The notes under the pieces are model-generated. The model was not told where the DNA came from, did not search any database, and saw only the letters and a list, made by a program, of their open reading frames with translations. A stretch of 64,000 bases of DNA, from contig CABYSX010000002.1 in assembly GCA_902521795.1 (NCBI GenBank), forward strand, positions 62,001 through 126,000. Reading direction: 5' to 3'. Below, in pieces: positions 1 through 9,773 of this stretch (its first letter is position 1; every line of letters begins with the position of its first letter). This DNA comes from an uncultured Alphaproteobacteria bacterium. GTDB taxonomy: Bacteria; Pseudomonadota; Alphaproteobacteria; HIMB59. The position numbers and the translations under genes are program-made.

Positions 1-627
1 ACCTGGCTGTGTAATTAAATCAGTTAATCCTTTTACTCCATCAAAAAGTACATTATCTGCTTTTTTAAAAGCTTCTGCAAAAGAAGTCTGTTCATTAGAT
101 ACTTTAAATAAATTTTGATTTGGTATTATAAGTAATGTATCTACATTATTTTTAACTTCATCGAGTCCTTGTAATGCTAGGTTCATTCTTTTTGTACCTT
201 CAAAGTTAAATGGGGTTGAAACTATTGCGACAGTTACAATACCTAATTTTTTTGCAATACTTGCAATAACTGGTAGAGCACCTGTTCCTGTTCCTCCACC
301 TAAACCAGCCGTTAAAAATAACATATTTGTATTTCTTAATTCTTCTGAAATTAAATCAATACTTTCTTCAGCTGCATCTTTTCCAATAATTGGATCTGCA
401 CCTGCACCTAAACCTTTAGTTTTTTCTAATCCTAGTTGGATACGATTATAACAAAGAGAATTTTCAAGTGCTTGAGCGTCAGTGTTTGCAACAATGAAGT
501 CAACATTATTTAAATTAGATTGAATCATGTTATTTACAGCATTGCTTCCTGCGCCGCCAATACCCATGACCGTTAAAGATGGTTTTAAGTTTTTTTGATC
601 AACTACTGGTTCTATATCTAGTGTCAT
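1..627 (-). CDS. ftsZ: Cell division protein FtsZ (partial, C-terminus runs off window)
   Basis: Reverse-strand translation from ATG at 627 gives MTLDIEPVVDQKNLKPSLTVMGIGGAGSNAVNNMI...NTDAQAL...LGAGADP...TAGLGGGTGTGALPVIA, the FtsZ tubulin signature. Not in the ORF track because it is truncated. Confidence 0.97.
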   Translation of the reverse strand, partial: MTLDIEPVVDQKNLKPSLTVMGIGGAGSNAVNNMIQSNLNNVDFIVANTDAQALENSLCYNRIQLGLEKTKGLGAGADPIIGKDAAEESIDLISEELRNTNMLFLTAGLGGGTGTGALPVIASIAKKLGIVTVAIVSTPFNFEGTKRMNLALQGLDEVKNNVDTLLIIPNQNLFKVSNEQTSFAEAFKKADNVLFDGVKGLTDLITQPG

Positions 628-647
628 TTTTTTCCCCGCAAATCAAC

Positions 648-1838
648 CTATAGTAGGTCTACGAATCTTTTGTACCATATTTTGCTTGAAAAAGAATCAA
701 TTTTTTGAATAAAATCATTATTTTTAAAGCTTTTATTTGTTAAAAGCCAAAAACTTGAGTAAAGAGACATTATACTAGCATCATTTAAAACCTTAGGAAT
801 ACCACAAGACTTTGGCGGCTCCAAAAACTGAATGTCATAACCATGTTTTGTTCTAAAGTAATTGTAAAAATTTTTAATCTTTGAACCCCCTCCTGTAAAT
901 ACATACGAATAAAAACTCTTATCTTTTGGTAAAGATTTTAAAACCAATTCAAAAGTCTCATCTAAACGATCTAAAGTAATCTCTTTTAAATTATCGTGTC
1001 CAACATTTTTTTTCTTATTATCACCAAATTCTTCCCAAATAGGAATTTCAACAATTGAATTTCTAGTATCAGATAAATCAATTGTAGAAATTTTAAGTTT
1101 TTCGGCAAAATCAAAACTAATATTATGGATATTCACTAAATCATCAGAAATTTTTTTACAACCTTGTGGTATTTTTTTTATAAAATGTAAAACTTTATTT
1201 TTAATTACAATAATATTAATGTTGTTAAAACCATAATCTATGAGTACAACATTAGTTTTGGTTTTGGGTTTATTTTTTAGATAAAAATAATATGAAGTCG
1301 TAGAGTCTAAATAATTTAAGATTTTTATTTGTAGTTTTTGAAATATATTATCTAAAAGATTAATTTGCTTAATATCAATCATTGAAACTAATGAAATTAT
1401 AGATAGTTTATTGCAGTTTAATCCAACAGGATTATCTGTAATTAATTTATCATCAATCTTATAATGTGAAGTATATATATTATAAAGATATTTCTCATCT
1501 TTAGGAATTTTGATTTTAGAAATTTTTCTTAAATCATTTTTTTCAACAATTGCACCATTAAGATTAAGATCTTTTTGTGTTTTCTTAATTTGAACACTTT
1601 GATTTGTAACAAGAATAAAGGCATCCTTAATAATATAATTAGCTTGTTTTTCAGCTTGCACTATCGAATTTTTAATACAATCGATAAAATCATCAAAATT
1701 TTCTATCTCTTCTCCATTGTAGCCTTTTGATCTAGTCTTACCTGTTCCAATAATAGAAAATTCATGATTTAGTTCGGAGTATATAATGGTCTTTATAGAA
1801 AAAGACCCAATTTCTATTAATGTTTTGTAACTGTCCAA
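648..1838 (-). CDS. ftsA: Cell division protein FtsA (divergent)
   Basis: Actin-like ATPase features (EIGSFSIKTII, VLIDYGFNN, FTGGGSKIKNF) and position directly upstream of ftsZ. Confidence 0.9.
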   Translation of the reverse strand: MDSYKTLIEIGSFSIKTIIYSELNHEFSIIGTGKTRSKGYNGEEIENFDDFIDCIKNSIVQAEKQANYIIKDAFILVTNQSVQIKKTQKDLNLNGAIVEKNDLRKISKIKIPKDEKYLYNIYTSHYKIDDKLITDNPVGLNCNKLSIISLVSMIDIKQINLLDNIFQKLQIKILNYLDSTTSYYFYLKNKPKTKTNVVLIDYGFNNINIIVIKNKVLHFIKKIPQGCKKISDDLVNIHNISFDFAEKLKISTIDLSDTRNSIVEIPIWEEFGDNKKKNVGHDNLKEITLDRLDETFELVLKSLPKDKSFYSYVFTGGGSKIKNFYNYFRTKHGYDIQFLEPPKSCGIPKVLNDASIMSLYSSFWLLTNKSFKNNDFIQKIDSFSSKIWYKRFVDLL

Positions 1839-2486
1839 TTATTTTAATCTTATAGTTTTATTATGAAAATTTCTTAAATCTAGAAACTGCTGATAATTAG
1901 TGCTTTTATCAATTAGATTAATGTTATTTTTAATAAAATTTAACAATTTGGAATCAATTACTTTAGGAAGCATAACTATTCTACCATTACTTAAAACTAA
2001 ATTGTATCTCCTATCGTCGATATATTCTATTTGGTTAATATTAAACAAAGAGAATAGGATTTGAGAATTTTCATTTAGATAATTATTAATATGAAGACTG
2101 TTTTTAGAAATATCAATGAGATTTATTTTATCTAAATAATTTTGTTTGAAATAAGATGATGAAGCTGTGGTGTTATCATAAAATATTACATCATTTGTTA
2201 AATTGTTTAGTGCAAAAGGTTTTTTAAGATTTATTTGAATATTAATTTCGTTATTGTTACGTTTTATCAAATGACTATCAATAAATAAATATTCTTTTAA
2301 ATAATTATTTATGTCGTTTAAATTATTTGTTATTTCTATTTCAAAATCTTCGTGTATGTCTGATTGAATGAAATTAATTATTTCTAATGGTTTTTTAGTT
2401 ATATAATTGACAGAAAAATTAATAAATAATATTAAAACTAAGATTGATGAAAAGTATATTGCAACTTCACTATATCTTAATTTCAT
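1839..2486 (-). CDS. ftsQ: Cell division protein FtsQ (divergent)
   Basis: N-terminal single TM segment and position between ddl and ftsA. Sequence identity is weak. Confidence 0.7.
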   Translation of the reverse strand: MKLRYSEVAIYFSSILVLILFINFSVNYITKKPLEIINFIQSDIHEDFEIEITNNLNDINNYLKEYLFIDSHLIKRNNNEINIQINLKKPFALNNLTNDVIFYDNTTASSSYFKQNYLDKINLIDISKNSLHINNYLNENSQILFSLFNINQIEYIDDRRYNLVLSNGRIVMLPKVIDSKLLNFIKNNINLIDKSTNYQQFLDLRNFHNKTIRLK

Positions 2487-3376
2487 AGAGATGAACGTAA
2501 TATTTTTTTTAATAAATTTAAATAGGATAATCCTTGGTAATTAGCTTGTTCAGGAGCTAGAGATAATTTTGTTAATCCTGGATGTGTATTTATTTCTAAA
2601 AAATATATTTTTCCATTTTTTTGGCTCATTATAAAATCTAATCTTGCTATTCCTTTACAACCACAAACACGAAATATATTTTTTGATATTTTCATCAAAA
2701 AATCATATTGCAATTTAGATATTCGGGCTGGTAGAAAATGAAAGCTCTTATTTTTTGTATATTTAGCTATATAATCATAGTGCTGATTTTTGAACTCTAT
2801 TTCTGTAACGCCAAGTGACATAATTTTATTATTATTTTCAATGACTGTTACGGTTAATTCTTTTCCATAAATTATTTCTTCAATTAAATTTTGATCATTA
2901 TTAATTGTCTTTCTAAGCTCTTTCATATTATTTAAAAACTTAATACCTTTAGAGGATCCTCCCCAATTTGGCTTGGAAATTAATGGAAATTTAATTTTGT
3001 TTTTATATGCAATCTCTTTTGGTGATAAAATATTAAGTTCTTTTTTAAGAAAATATTTTAAAAGTCTTTTGTTAAAGCACAGAGCTGATGAAATGGCCCC
3101 AGAATGTGTAATTAATAAATTATTTTTTTGGGCATATGAATTTATTCCCCCATCTTCTCCAAACTCACCATGAAGAGAATTGAATATTATATCTGGCTTA
3201 AATATTAAAATTTGTTCAATATTATTTTTTTTAATATCTAAAAATATTACATTGAATTTATCTCTTTTGAGAGTAGAAAAAACATTTCTTCCTGACATAA
3301 GAGAAACCTCTCTTTCATCTGACCATCCACCTGCTACTACAAGTATTTTCAGTAATTTAATATTTTTATCTATCAA
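2483..3376 (-). CDS. ddl: D-alanine--D-alanine ligase
   Basis: ATP-grasp features: VAGGWSDEREVSLMSG, LHGEFGEDG, ARLDFIM...YFLEINTHPGLT. Confidence 0.95.
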   Translation of the reverse strand: MIDKNIKLLKILVVAGGWSDEREVSLMSGRNVFSTLKRDKFNVIFLDIKKNNIEQILIFKPDIIFNSLHGEFGEDGGINSYAQKNNLLITHSGAISSALCFNKRLLKYFLKKELNILSPKEIAYKNKIKFPLISKPNWGGSSKGIKFLNNMKELRKTINNDQNLIEEIIYGKELTVTVIENNNKIMSLGVTEIEFKNQHYDYIAKYTKNKSFHFLPARISKLQYDFLMKISKNIFRVCGCKGIARLDFIMSQKNGKIYFLEINTHPGLTKLSLAPEQANYQGLSYLNLLKKILRSSL

Positions 3377-4248
3377 TCTATGATTCTTAATTCTTTTTCG
3401 AGCACAATTTTGTATTTATCTTTGACTCTTTTTTGAATTTTGGAAATAAATAAATCTATGCTGTTAGCACTTATATTGGGTTCATTTTCAAAAAAATTTG
3501 AGTGTATTTTTGATAATTTTATTGGACCATTATAAAAGCTATCGTCTATAGACGACTTGATTAGTTTCCAAGCACTATGATTTCTAGGATTCTTAAAAAT
3601 ACTACCGCAACAATTTACTTTTTGAGGCTGAGATTGGTTTCTAATTCTTTCATATTCCTGCATTAAATCTTTTATATTACTCTGATCACTATGAATAATC
3701 TTGAATTTTCCATATAAAATTATTGTATTTTTTTTTTGAAACCCCTTTCGGTATTCGAACTTTAATTTACTAATTGTTTTTTCATAAATCTTGTTTTCGT
3801 TGATATCAAAATAAATGACACTTATTAATTTATCTTTTATTTCCTGATTATAACAACCAGCATTCATGAATATATTTCCTCCAATTGAACCCGGAATTGT
3901 GTATAGGAACTCGTAACCTGAAATAGCATTTTGGTAGCAAAATTTTGATAGGTAATTGTCTAAAACTGCTGCTCCAACTAACATATGATCAGAATTTATT
4001 TTAATATTAGTAAAATCACCTAAAAGTTTTATACCTATTCCTTTGAAACCTTCATCTTTGATTAATGTATTTGAAAGATTTCCTACAACTAATAATGATT
4101 TAGCTTTGATATCATTATTATTGAATAAGTTACTTAAGTCGATTTGGTTATAAATTTTATATAGATTGCTAATGTTTCCGCCAGATTTTAACCAAGAATA
4201 TTTAGCAGATGAATAGTTAGTAACTAAATTTTTATTTTCTTGAGTCAT
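3373..4248 (-). CDS. murB: UDP-N-acetylenolpyruvoylglucosamine reductase
   Basis: IPGSIGGNIFMNAGCY and CCGSIFKNP motifs, and dcw synteny. Confidence 0.95.
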   Translation of the reverse strand: MTQENKNLVTNYSSAKYSWLKSGGNISNLYKIYNQIDLSNLFNNNDIKAKSLLVVGNLSNTLIKDEGFKGIGIKLLGDFTNIKINSDHMLVGAAVLDNYLSKFCYQNAISGYEFLYTIPGSIGGNIFMNAGCYNQEIKDKLISVIYFDINENKIYEKTISKLKFEYRKGFQKKNTIILYGKFKIIHSDQSNIKDLMQEYERIRNQSQPQKVNCCGSIFKNPRNHSAWKLIKSSIDDSFYNGPIKLSKIHSNFFENEPNISANSIDLFISKIQKRVKDKYKIVLEKELRIID

Positions 4249-5611
4249 AAAAAAAACGAATTTGATTTGAAATATCTCCCGCCCCTGCAGTGATAACTAT
4301 ACTTTCACTTTTATTTAATACAAATTGGTCTAATAAGTTAAATAAATCAATATAATTATCAATGTATCTAGTTTTTTGATTATTTGAAACATTCAAATCA
4401 TTCACCAAGTTTTTGGAATTTTTCATACCTTGTTTATAACTCTCGCCTGCTTCATAGGTTTTTAAAATAATCAAGTTATTGGTATTCCTTAATACATGCA
4501 AATATTCTTTATATAAATCATTTAATCTAGAGTATCTATGAGGTTCAATTATTAAAATAACAATTTTTTTTTTATACAATGAAATAATATTGATTAATTT
4601 ATCTATTTCTGTTGGATGATGTGCATAATCATCGATAAAAGTAGTTTTTTTTAATTTACCAAGAATATTCATTCTCCTTTTAGTCCCTTTAAAATCAAGG
4701 ATATGAGATTTTTTTATTTCATATCCTAAGTCATCTATAATGGATAAAACAGCAGTTAGATTTTGTACATTGTGTTCACCTAATAAATTTGTAGTTAAAC
4801 TATTTGATATGATTTTTTTACCTTTATAAATTTGAAATGAAGATTTTTTATCAGATAACTCTATTAATTTATAACTATAGTTTGCTTTTGTATTTGAGCC
4901 AAATGTTTTTAAATTTTTAGAATATTTTTTTAATGAAATAAGAAAATTATCATCATTGTTAATGAAAATTTTAACATCTTTTTTAATTTGACTTAGTATA
5001 TAGTTTTTAATTTTAGATTTAAAGTTAGAGTAGGATTTATAAAAATCAATATGCTCTCTATCAACGTTTAAAAATAATAAATATCTTGGACTTAATTTAA
5101 ATACTGTCCCATCACTCTCATCGGCTTCTACAACTACATAATTACTGTCAGTAAGATATATATTTTGTCCAAAATTCTGCATAATACCACCGGATATAAT
5201 AGTAGGGTTTAGACCTGCACGAACTAACAAATGTCCTAAAATAGAAGTAGTTGAAGTTTTTCCATGTGAACCAGATACAACAATCGTGAATTTATCTTTG
5301 CATATTAGCTGAAGAAGTTTAGATCTGTTGTAACAGGGAATTTTATTTTTTTTTGCTTCTTTAATTTCAGGATTATTTTTAATTGCTGAAGAATAAAATA
5401 TTATATCTCTATCTTTAATATTTGAAGATTTGTGACCTATAAATACTGGTATTTTATATTTTTCTAAAATTATAGTATTAGCATTGTGTGCAATATCACT
5501 TCCAGTAACATTTATGCTATTTTTTTTAAGATAAATAGCCAAAGCACTCATACCAATACCGTTAATTCCAATAATATGAACTTTATTTGATGCTAACTCT
5601 GAAAATTTCAT
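4232..5611 (-). CDS. murC: UDP-N-acetylmuramate--L-alanine ligase
   Basis: GINGIGMSALA, SGSHGKTSTTS, EADESDGT and DDYAHHPTEI motifs. Confidence 0.97.
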   Translation of the reverse strand: MKFSELASNKVHIIGINGIGMSALAIYLKKNSINVTGSDIAHNANTIILEKYKIPVFIGHKSSNIKDRDIIFYSSAIKNNPEIKEAKKNKIPCYNRSKLLQLICKDKFTIVVSGSHGKTSTTSILGHLLVRAGLNPTIISGGIMQNFGQNIYLTDSNYVVVEADESDGTVFKLSPRYLLFLNVDREHIDFYKSYSNFKSKIKNYILSQIKKDVKIFINNDDNFLISLKKYSKNLKTFGSNTKANYSYKLIELSDKKSSFQIYKGKKIISNSLTTNLLGEHNVQNLTAVLSIIDDLGYEIKKSHILDFKGTKRRMNILGKLKKTTFIDDYAHHPTEIDKLINIISLYKKKIVILIIEPHRYSRLNDLYKEYLHVLRNTNNLIILKTYEAGESYKQGMKNSKNLVNDLNVSNNQKTRYIDNYIDLFNLLDQFVLNKSESIVITAGAGDISNQIRFFYDSRK

Positions 5612-6609
5612 CTAGTAGTGTAACAAATAATTTTTTCAATCGAATAAGGGTTAATAAGTGAATTGAAATAAAACTGGCTTATAATGTTTTTTTTATCAGG
5701 TATCTGCAATTTTTTTAAACTCATGTTTTTAGAAAAGAAATAACTTAAATTAAATTTTTGGTGTTGATCTCTAGATATTAAGTGAGGAATAAAGTAGACA
5801 TTATTAGTATGATATAAAATTTCATTAATGGAACCTGAACCTGATCTAGAAAGTATAAGATCATATTTTTTAAAATTAAGATTATTTTTAAAGATAAAAA
5901 ATGAGCAATTATCATTATTTAAGAGATCTTCATATTTTTTTTTATAAGTATTTATATGAGAGTCTGGTATTTGAATAAAAAATTTAATTTTTTCTAAATA
6001 TTTCCTATCTAAAAGCTTTATTTCCTCTAATAATTTATTATTTAATTCTAATGAACCTGCGCTACCTCCCATTAATAAAACATTTACAAACTTACCATCA
6101 AGTTTTTCTCTTGGTTCATTTGTATCTAAGAAATAATTACCAACAAATATTTCTTTACTACGCATATTAACTTTTGGGAAGGAAATGAATGCATTTTTAG
6201 CAATTAAATAATTTATTTTATTAGCTAAACCATATATAAAATTTTGCTCATGAATATAAATTTTATTAGAAGAAAAGAGAATAATATTAAATAATTTTGA
6301 AATTAACAATATAGGTGTTGTAATAAAGCCACCAAAACCTATCAAGATTAACTTTCTATTGAATAGAAATAATAATGATACATTTAAAAATATCTTTAAA
6401 ATAAAAGAGAATTTATTTTTAGAGCTTACTGTAAGTTTATTTACTTTATCGTTTTTAATTTTTTCTAAATAATTTATTCCTATTTCGTTTGTTATAAAAA
6501 GTATTTCATTTGGTGCTTTTATATCACTTAAGTTATTAATATATTTTATTGCGGGTAGAATATGACCTGCGGAAGACCCCGCTATTATGATAAATTTAAT
6601 TTTTTTCAA
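5608..6609 (-). CDS. murG: UDP-N-acetylglucosamine--N-acetylmuramyl-(pentapeptide) pyrophosphoryl-undecaprenol N-acetylglucosamine transferase
   Basis: AGSSAGHILPAI, GFGGFITTP, HEQN, LLMGGSAGS, LSRSGSGSINEI. Confidence 0.93.
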   Translation of the reverse strand: MKKIKFIIIAGSSAGHILPAIKYINNLSDIKAPNEILFITNEIGINYLEKIKNDKVNKLTVSSKNKFSFILKIFLNVSLLFLFNRKLILIGFGGFITTPILLISKLFNIILFSSNKIYIHEQNFIYGLANKINYLIAKNAFISFPKVNMRSKEIFVGNYFLDTNEPREKLDGKFVNVLLMGGSAGSLELNNKLLEEIKLLDRKYLEKIKFFIQIPDSHINTYKKKYEDLLNNDNCSFFIFKNNLNFKKYDLILSRSGSGSINEILYHTNNVYFIPHLISRDQHQKFNLSYFFSKNMSLKKLQIPDKKNIISQFYFNSLINPYSIEKIICYTTR

Positions 6610-6886
6610 TAACTATTTCTTTCAGAATTTTATTTGTTTCAATGTCTTTAATTTGAAAAATTGCTTTGTTATCATGTATAAATTTTTGCTGATATTGATT
6701 TTCATTAATTAGGTAAAGATCATTTAAATCAATATTTTTATTGGTTATAATTGTAGAATTATTGCTATTGCTCATTTTATAGAAAACACCAAAAATAATT
6801 GCTATTATTCCTGCAATTATTAATAAACCTTGAATAATTACTAGACTTAATAAAAATTTTTTTTTTAACATATACCCTATGAACAA
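6596..6886 (-). CDS. Small single-TM hypothetical protein (DUF6476-like by position next to rluD)
   Basis: One N-terminal TM helix and a short C-terminal domain; start may be the internal MLKKKF at 6871. Family guess rests on alphaproteobacterial rluD-rpoH synteny. Confidence 0.6.
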   Translation of the reverse strand: MFIGYMLKKKFLLSLVIIQGLLIIAGIIAIIFGVFYKMSNSNNSTIITNKNIDLNDLYLINENQYQQKFIHDNKAIFQIKDIETNKILKEIVIEKN

Positions 6887-7628
6887 ATCATATAACTATA
6901 AAGATTTTAGAATAGAAATATTATACGAGGATAGTTATATAGCAATATTAAATAAACCCTCTGGTCTTCTTACACACAAAAAAAATGAATTTGATGAGAG
7001 CCCAAGCTTGCAAGATAGTCTGAAAGATCAATTTACAATAGATGATGGTGAAAACTTCAAAGAAGGAATTGTTCATCGTCTAGATAAAGATACAAGTGGA
7101 ATTATAGTTATTACAAAAAATCTTATTTCTAAAAATAAATTTAGAGAAATGTTTAAAAACAGAAATATAAAAAAAAATTACCTAGCTTTTGCATATGGTG
7201 TTCTTAACCAAAATAACATTGAGATAAATAGAAATATTACAAGAAATAAAGTTCAGAGAACCAAATTCAACATTTCTGATAATCTAGGAAAAAATGCAAT
7301 TACTAAAGTCACAAATATTAAGACATTTCACGGTTCAATAAGTCTTTTAGATTGTGAAATTATTACAGGTAGAACCCATCAAATTAGAGTTCATCTTTTA
7401 AGCTTAGGTCTTCCTATTATTGGGGATAAAGATTACAGCTTTAATAAAGAGCAAAAATTTCGTTTGAATAATATGACTGATAATCTTAGAAATTTAGTTT
7501 CATTATTTCCAAGGCAAGCGTTACACTCACACAAGATAGAATTTGATCATCCAATTTTAGAAAAACACATTATAATTACTTGTGATTTACCTAATGACAT
7601 GAAAGATTTAAACAATAATTTGCAATGA
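6879..7628 (+). CDS. RluA-family 23S rRNA pseudouridine synthase
   Basis: VHRLDKDTSGIIVITKN and GRTHQIRVHL motifs. Confidence 0.93.
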   Translation: MNKSYNYKDFRIEILYEDSYIAILNKPSGLLTHKKNEFDESPSLQDSLKDQFTIDDGENFKEGIVHRLDKDTSGIIVITKNLISKNKFREMFKNRNIKKNYLAFAYGVLNQNNIEINRNITRNKVQRTKFNISDNLGKNAITKVTNIKTFHGSISLLDCEIITGRTHQIRVHLLSLGLPIIGDKDYSFNKEQKFRLNNMTDNLRNLVSLFPRQALHSHKIEFDHPILEKHIIITCDLPNDMKDLNNNLQ

Positions 7629-8518
7629 ATATAGAAAATAAAAATTTACTGCCTGTCATTACCTCTGAAAATGATGTTTATCCTTATTTAAAAAAAATAA
7701 ATCAGTTTCCTATTTTGACAGATGAAGAAGAAAAAAGACTTGCTATAGATTGGCTCAAAAATGGGGATACAAAAGCTGCTCAAAAACTTGTGACCAGCCA
7801 TTTGCGACTAGTTGCAAAAATAGCCATGGGTTACAAAGGATATGGTTTACCTTTATTTGATTTAATTTCAGAGGGTAATTTGGGTCTTATTCAAGCTATA
7901 AGAAAATTTGATCCTGAAAAGGGGTTTAGACTAGCAACATATGCTATATGGTGGATTAGAGCCTCTATTCAAGAGTATGTTTTACACAGTTGGTCTCTTG
8001 TTAAAATTGGAACCACTGCGGCTCAAAAAAAGCTTTTTTTTAATCTTCGACGTCTTAGAAATCAACTTAAAAAATATGAAGAAGGCTACTTAACTAATGA
8101 TCAAATTAAATCTATATCGGATGATCTTGGGGTAACGCAAGAAGAGGTAAAGCAAATGGAAGGTAGGGTCTTTAATCAAGATTTTTCATTAAACACTCCT
8201 CTTAATGACGAAAATGAATCTGAGTGGATAGATCAAGTAGAAGATGAAACAATAGACACTGTATCAAAAGTTGAACAAGGTGACGAATTAAAAAAAAGGA
8301 AAGCACTTTATAAACAAGCGGTTACAAAACTCGAACCTAGAGAAATAGAGATATTAACTGCAAGACGTTTGGATGAAGAGCCAAAGACTTTAGAGGACTT
8401 GAGCCAGAAATACTCAATCAGTAGAGAAAGAGTCAGGCAAATAGAAAATAAGGCTATAAAAAAACTGCAAGATGAGATTAAAATAATCTCTGATCAAAAA
8501 CTTTTACCAAAAACTTGA
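7625..8518 (+). CDS. rpoH: RNA polymerase heat-shock sigma factor (sigma-32)
   Basis: FDLISEGNLGLIQAIRKFDPEKGFRLATYAIWWIRASIQEYVLHSWSLVKIGTTAAQKKLFFNLRR is diagnostic of RpoH. Confidence 0.97.
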   Translation: MNIENKNLLPVITSENDVYPYLKKINQFPILTDEEEKRLAIDWLKNGDTKAAQKLVTSHLRLVAKIAMGYKGYGLPLFDLISEGNLGLIQAIRKFDPEKGFRLATYAIWWIRASIQEYVLHSWSLVKIGTTAAQKKLFFNLRRLRNQLKKYEEGYLTNDQIKSISDDLGVTQEEVKQMEGRVFNQDFSLNTPLNDENESEWIDQVEDETIDTVSKVEQGDELKKRKALYKQAVTKLEPREIEILTARRLDEEPKTLEDLSQKYSISRERVRQIENKAIKKLQDEIKIISDQKLLPKT

Positions 8519-8519
8519 T

Positions 8520-9773
8520 TTATCTGACAATTGTTTGATTTCTTTCAGGTCCCAGTGAAATAATTTTAATGGGGATGTTCAAATAATTCTCAATATACGA
8601 GATATATTTTTTTAGATTGTCAGGGAGTGTTTCAAAGTTACTTAAATCTTCAATCTCACCCCAAGTTGAGAATACTTCAAAATCACTACTTTCTATGGAC
8701 AATGACTCCAAAATATCACTTTCACTAAAATTTACATCTTCATATTTTTTTGAATTGTAGCTTTTGCATACTTTAATTTCTGAAAGATTATTTAAAACAT
8801 CAGCTTTAGTCATGCAAAGTTCATTTACACGGTTTATTTCACAGCTATATTTTAAAGATACTAGGTCAAGCCAACCGCACCTTCTTTTTCTTTTTGTTAC
8901 TGTTCCAATCTCAACTCCTTTTTCAGCTATATAATCACCAATATCATCAAATAATTCAGATGGAAATGGACCATTTCCAACTCTGGTAGCATAGGCTTTA
9001 AATATTCCAACTGTATGATAATCAACTTGTAATGCTGAACCAATGACAATATTTGATGAAACAGTATTTGATGAAGTCACAAAAGGATATGATCCATGGT
9101 CTAAGTCAAGTAATGCACCTTGAGCACCCTCAAATAAAATTTTTTTATTTTTAAATTCTTTTTTTATTTGAGAATTATCAACTATTAGCTCATTGACTAC
9201 ATCATAAAAACTAAGTAAATCTAATATTGTTTGTTCAATATTGATTTTACTCTCATTAAAACTTTCTAAGATAGGGTCATAAAACTTCTTTATCGATTGC
9301 AATTTTTCTTCAATAATTTTTTTAGATTTTAAGTCATAAAGTTTGATACTTTTTCTTCCAACTTTATCTTGATATGCAGGGCCAATACCCTTTGAAGTAG
9401 TACCAATTTTTTTTTTAGTATTTAAAATTGACTCGTTTATTTTATCAAGTTGTTTGTGATAATCTAAAATTAAAGAAATATTTGATGAAAGGTATATCTT
9501 GGGATTATTAATTTTTTTTTTAATTTGATCATACTCACTAGAAAAATGATTAGGATCAAGTACAACACCTTGACCTAAAAAACAGATTTTACCTCGAATA
9601 ACACCTGATGGTATAAGATTTAATTTATATGTTGTATCATCAACTATAACTGTATGTCCGGCATTGTTACCACCTTGATATCTTACTACTAAATCGAAAT
9701 CTTCAGAGAGATAGTCAACTATTTTACCCTTACCTTCATCACCCCACTGAAGTCCAATAACTGCTTTATTCAT
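8520..9773 (-). CDS. purA: Adenylosuccinate synthetase
   Basis: GLQWGDEGKGKIVD, GGNNAGHT, GTTSKGIGPAYQDK, FEGAQGALLD. Confidence 0.98.
   Translation of the reverse strand: MNKAVIGLQWGDEGKGKIVDYLSEDFDLVVRYQGGNNAGHTVIVDDTTYKLNLIPSGVIRGKICFLGQGVVLDPNHFSSEYDQIKKKINNPKIYLSSNISLILDYHKQLDKINESILNTKKKIGTTSKGIGPAYQDKVGRKSIKLYDLKSKKIIEEKLQSIKKFYDPILESFNESKINIEQTILDLLSFYDVVNELIVDNSQIKKEFKNKKILFEGAQGALLDLDHGSYPFVTSSNTVSSNIVIGSALQVDYHTVGIFKAYATRVGNGPFPSELFDDIGDYIAEKGVEIGTVTKRKRRCGWLDLVSLKYSCEINRVNELCMTKADVLNNLSEIKVCKSYNSKKYEDVNFSESDILESLSIESSDFEVFSTWGEIEDLSNFETLPDNLKKYISYIENYLNIPIKIISLGPERNQTIVR

Noticed and set aside
2973-3383. + strand ORFs 2973..3173 and 3180..3383
   Set aside because: Antisense to ddl, which has clear ATP-grasp motifs; no recognisable protein features.
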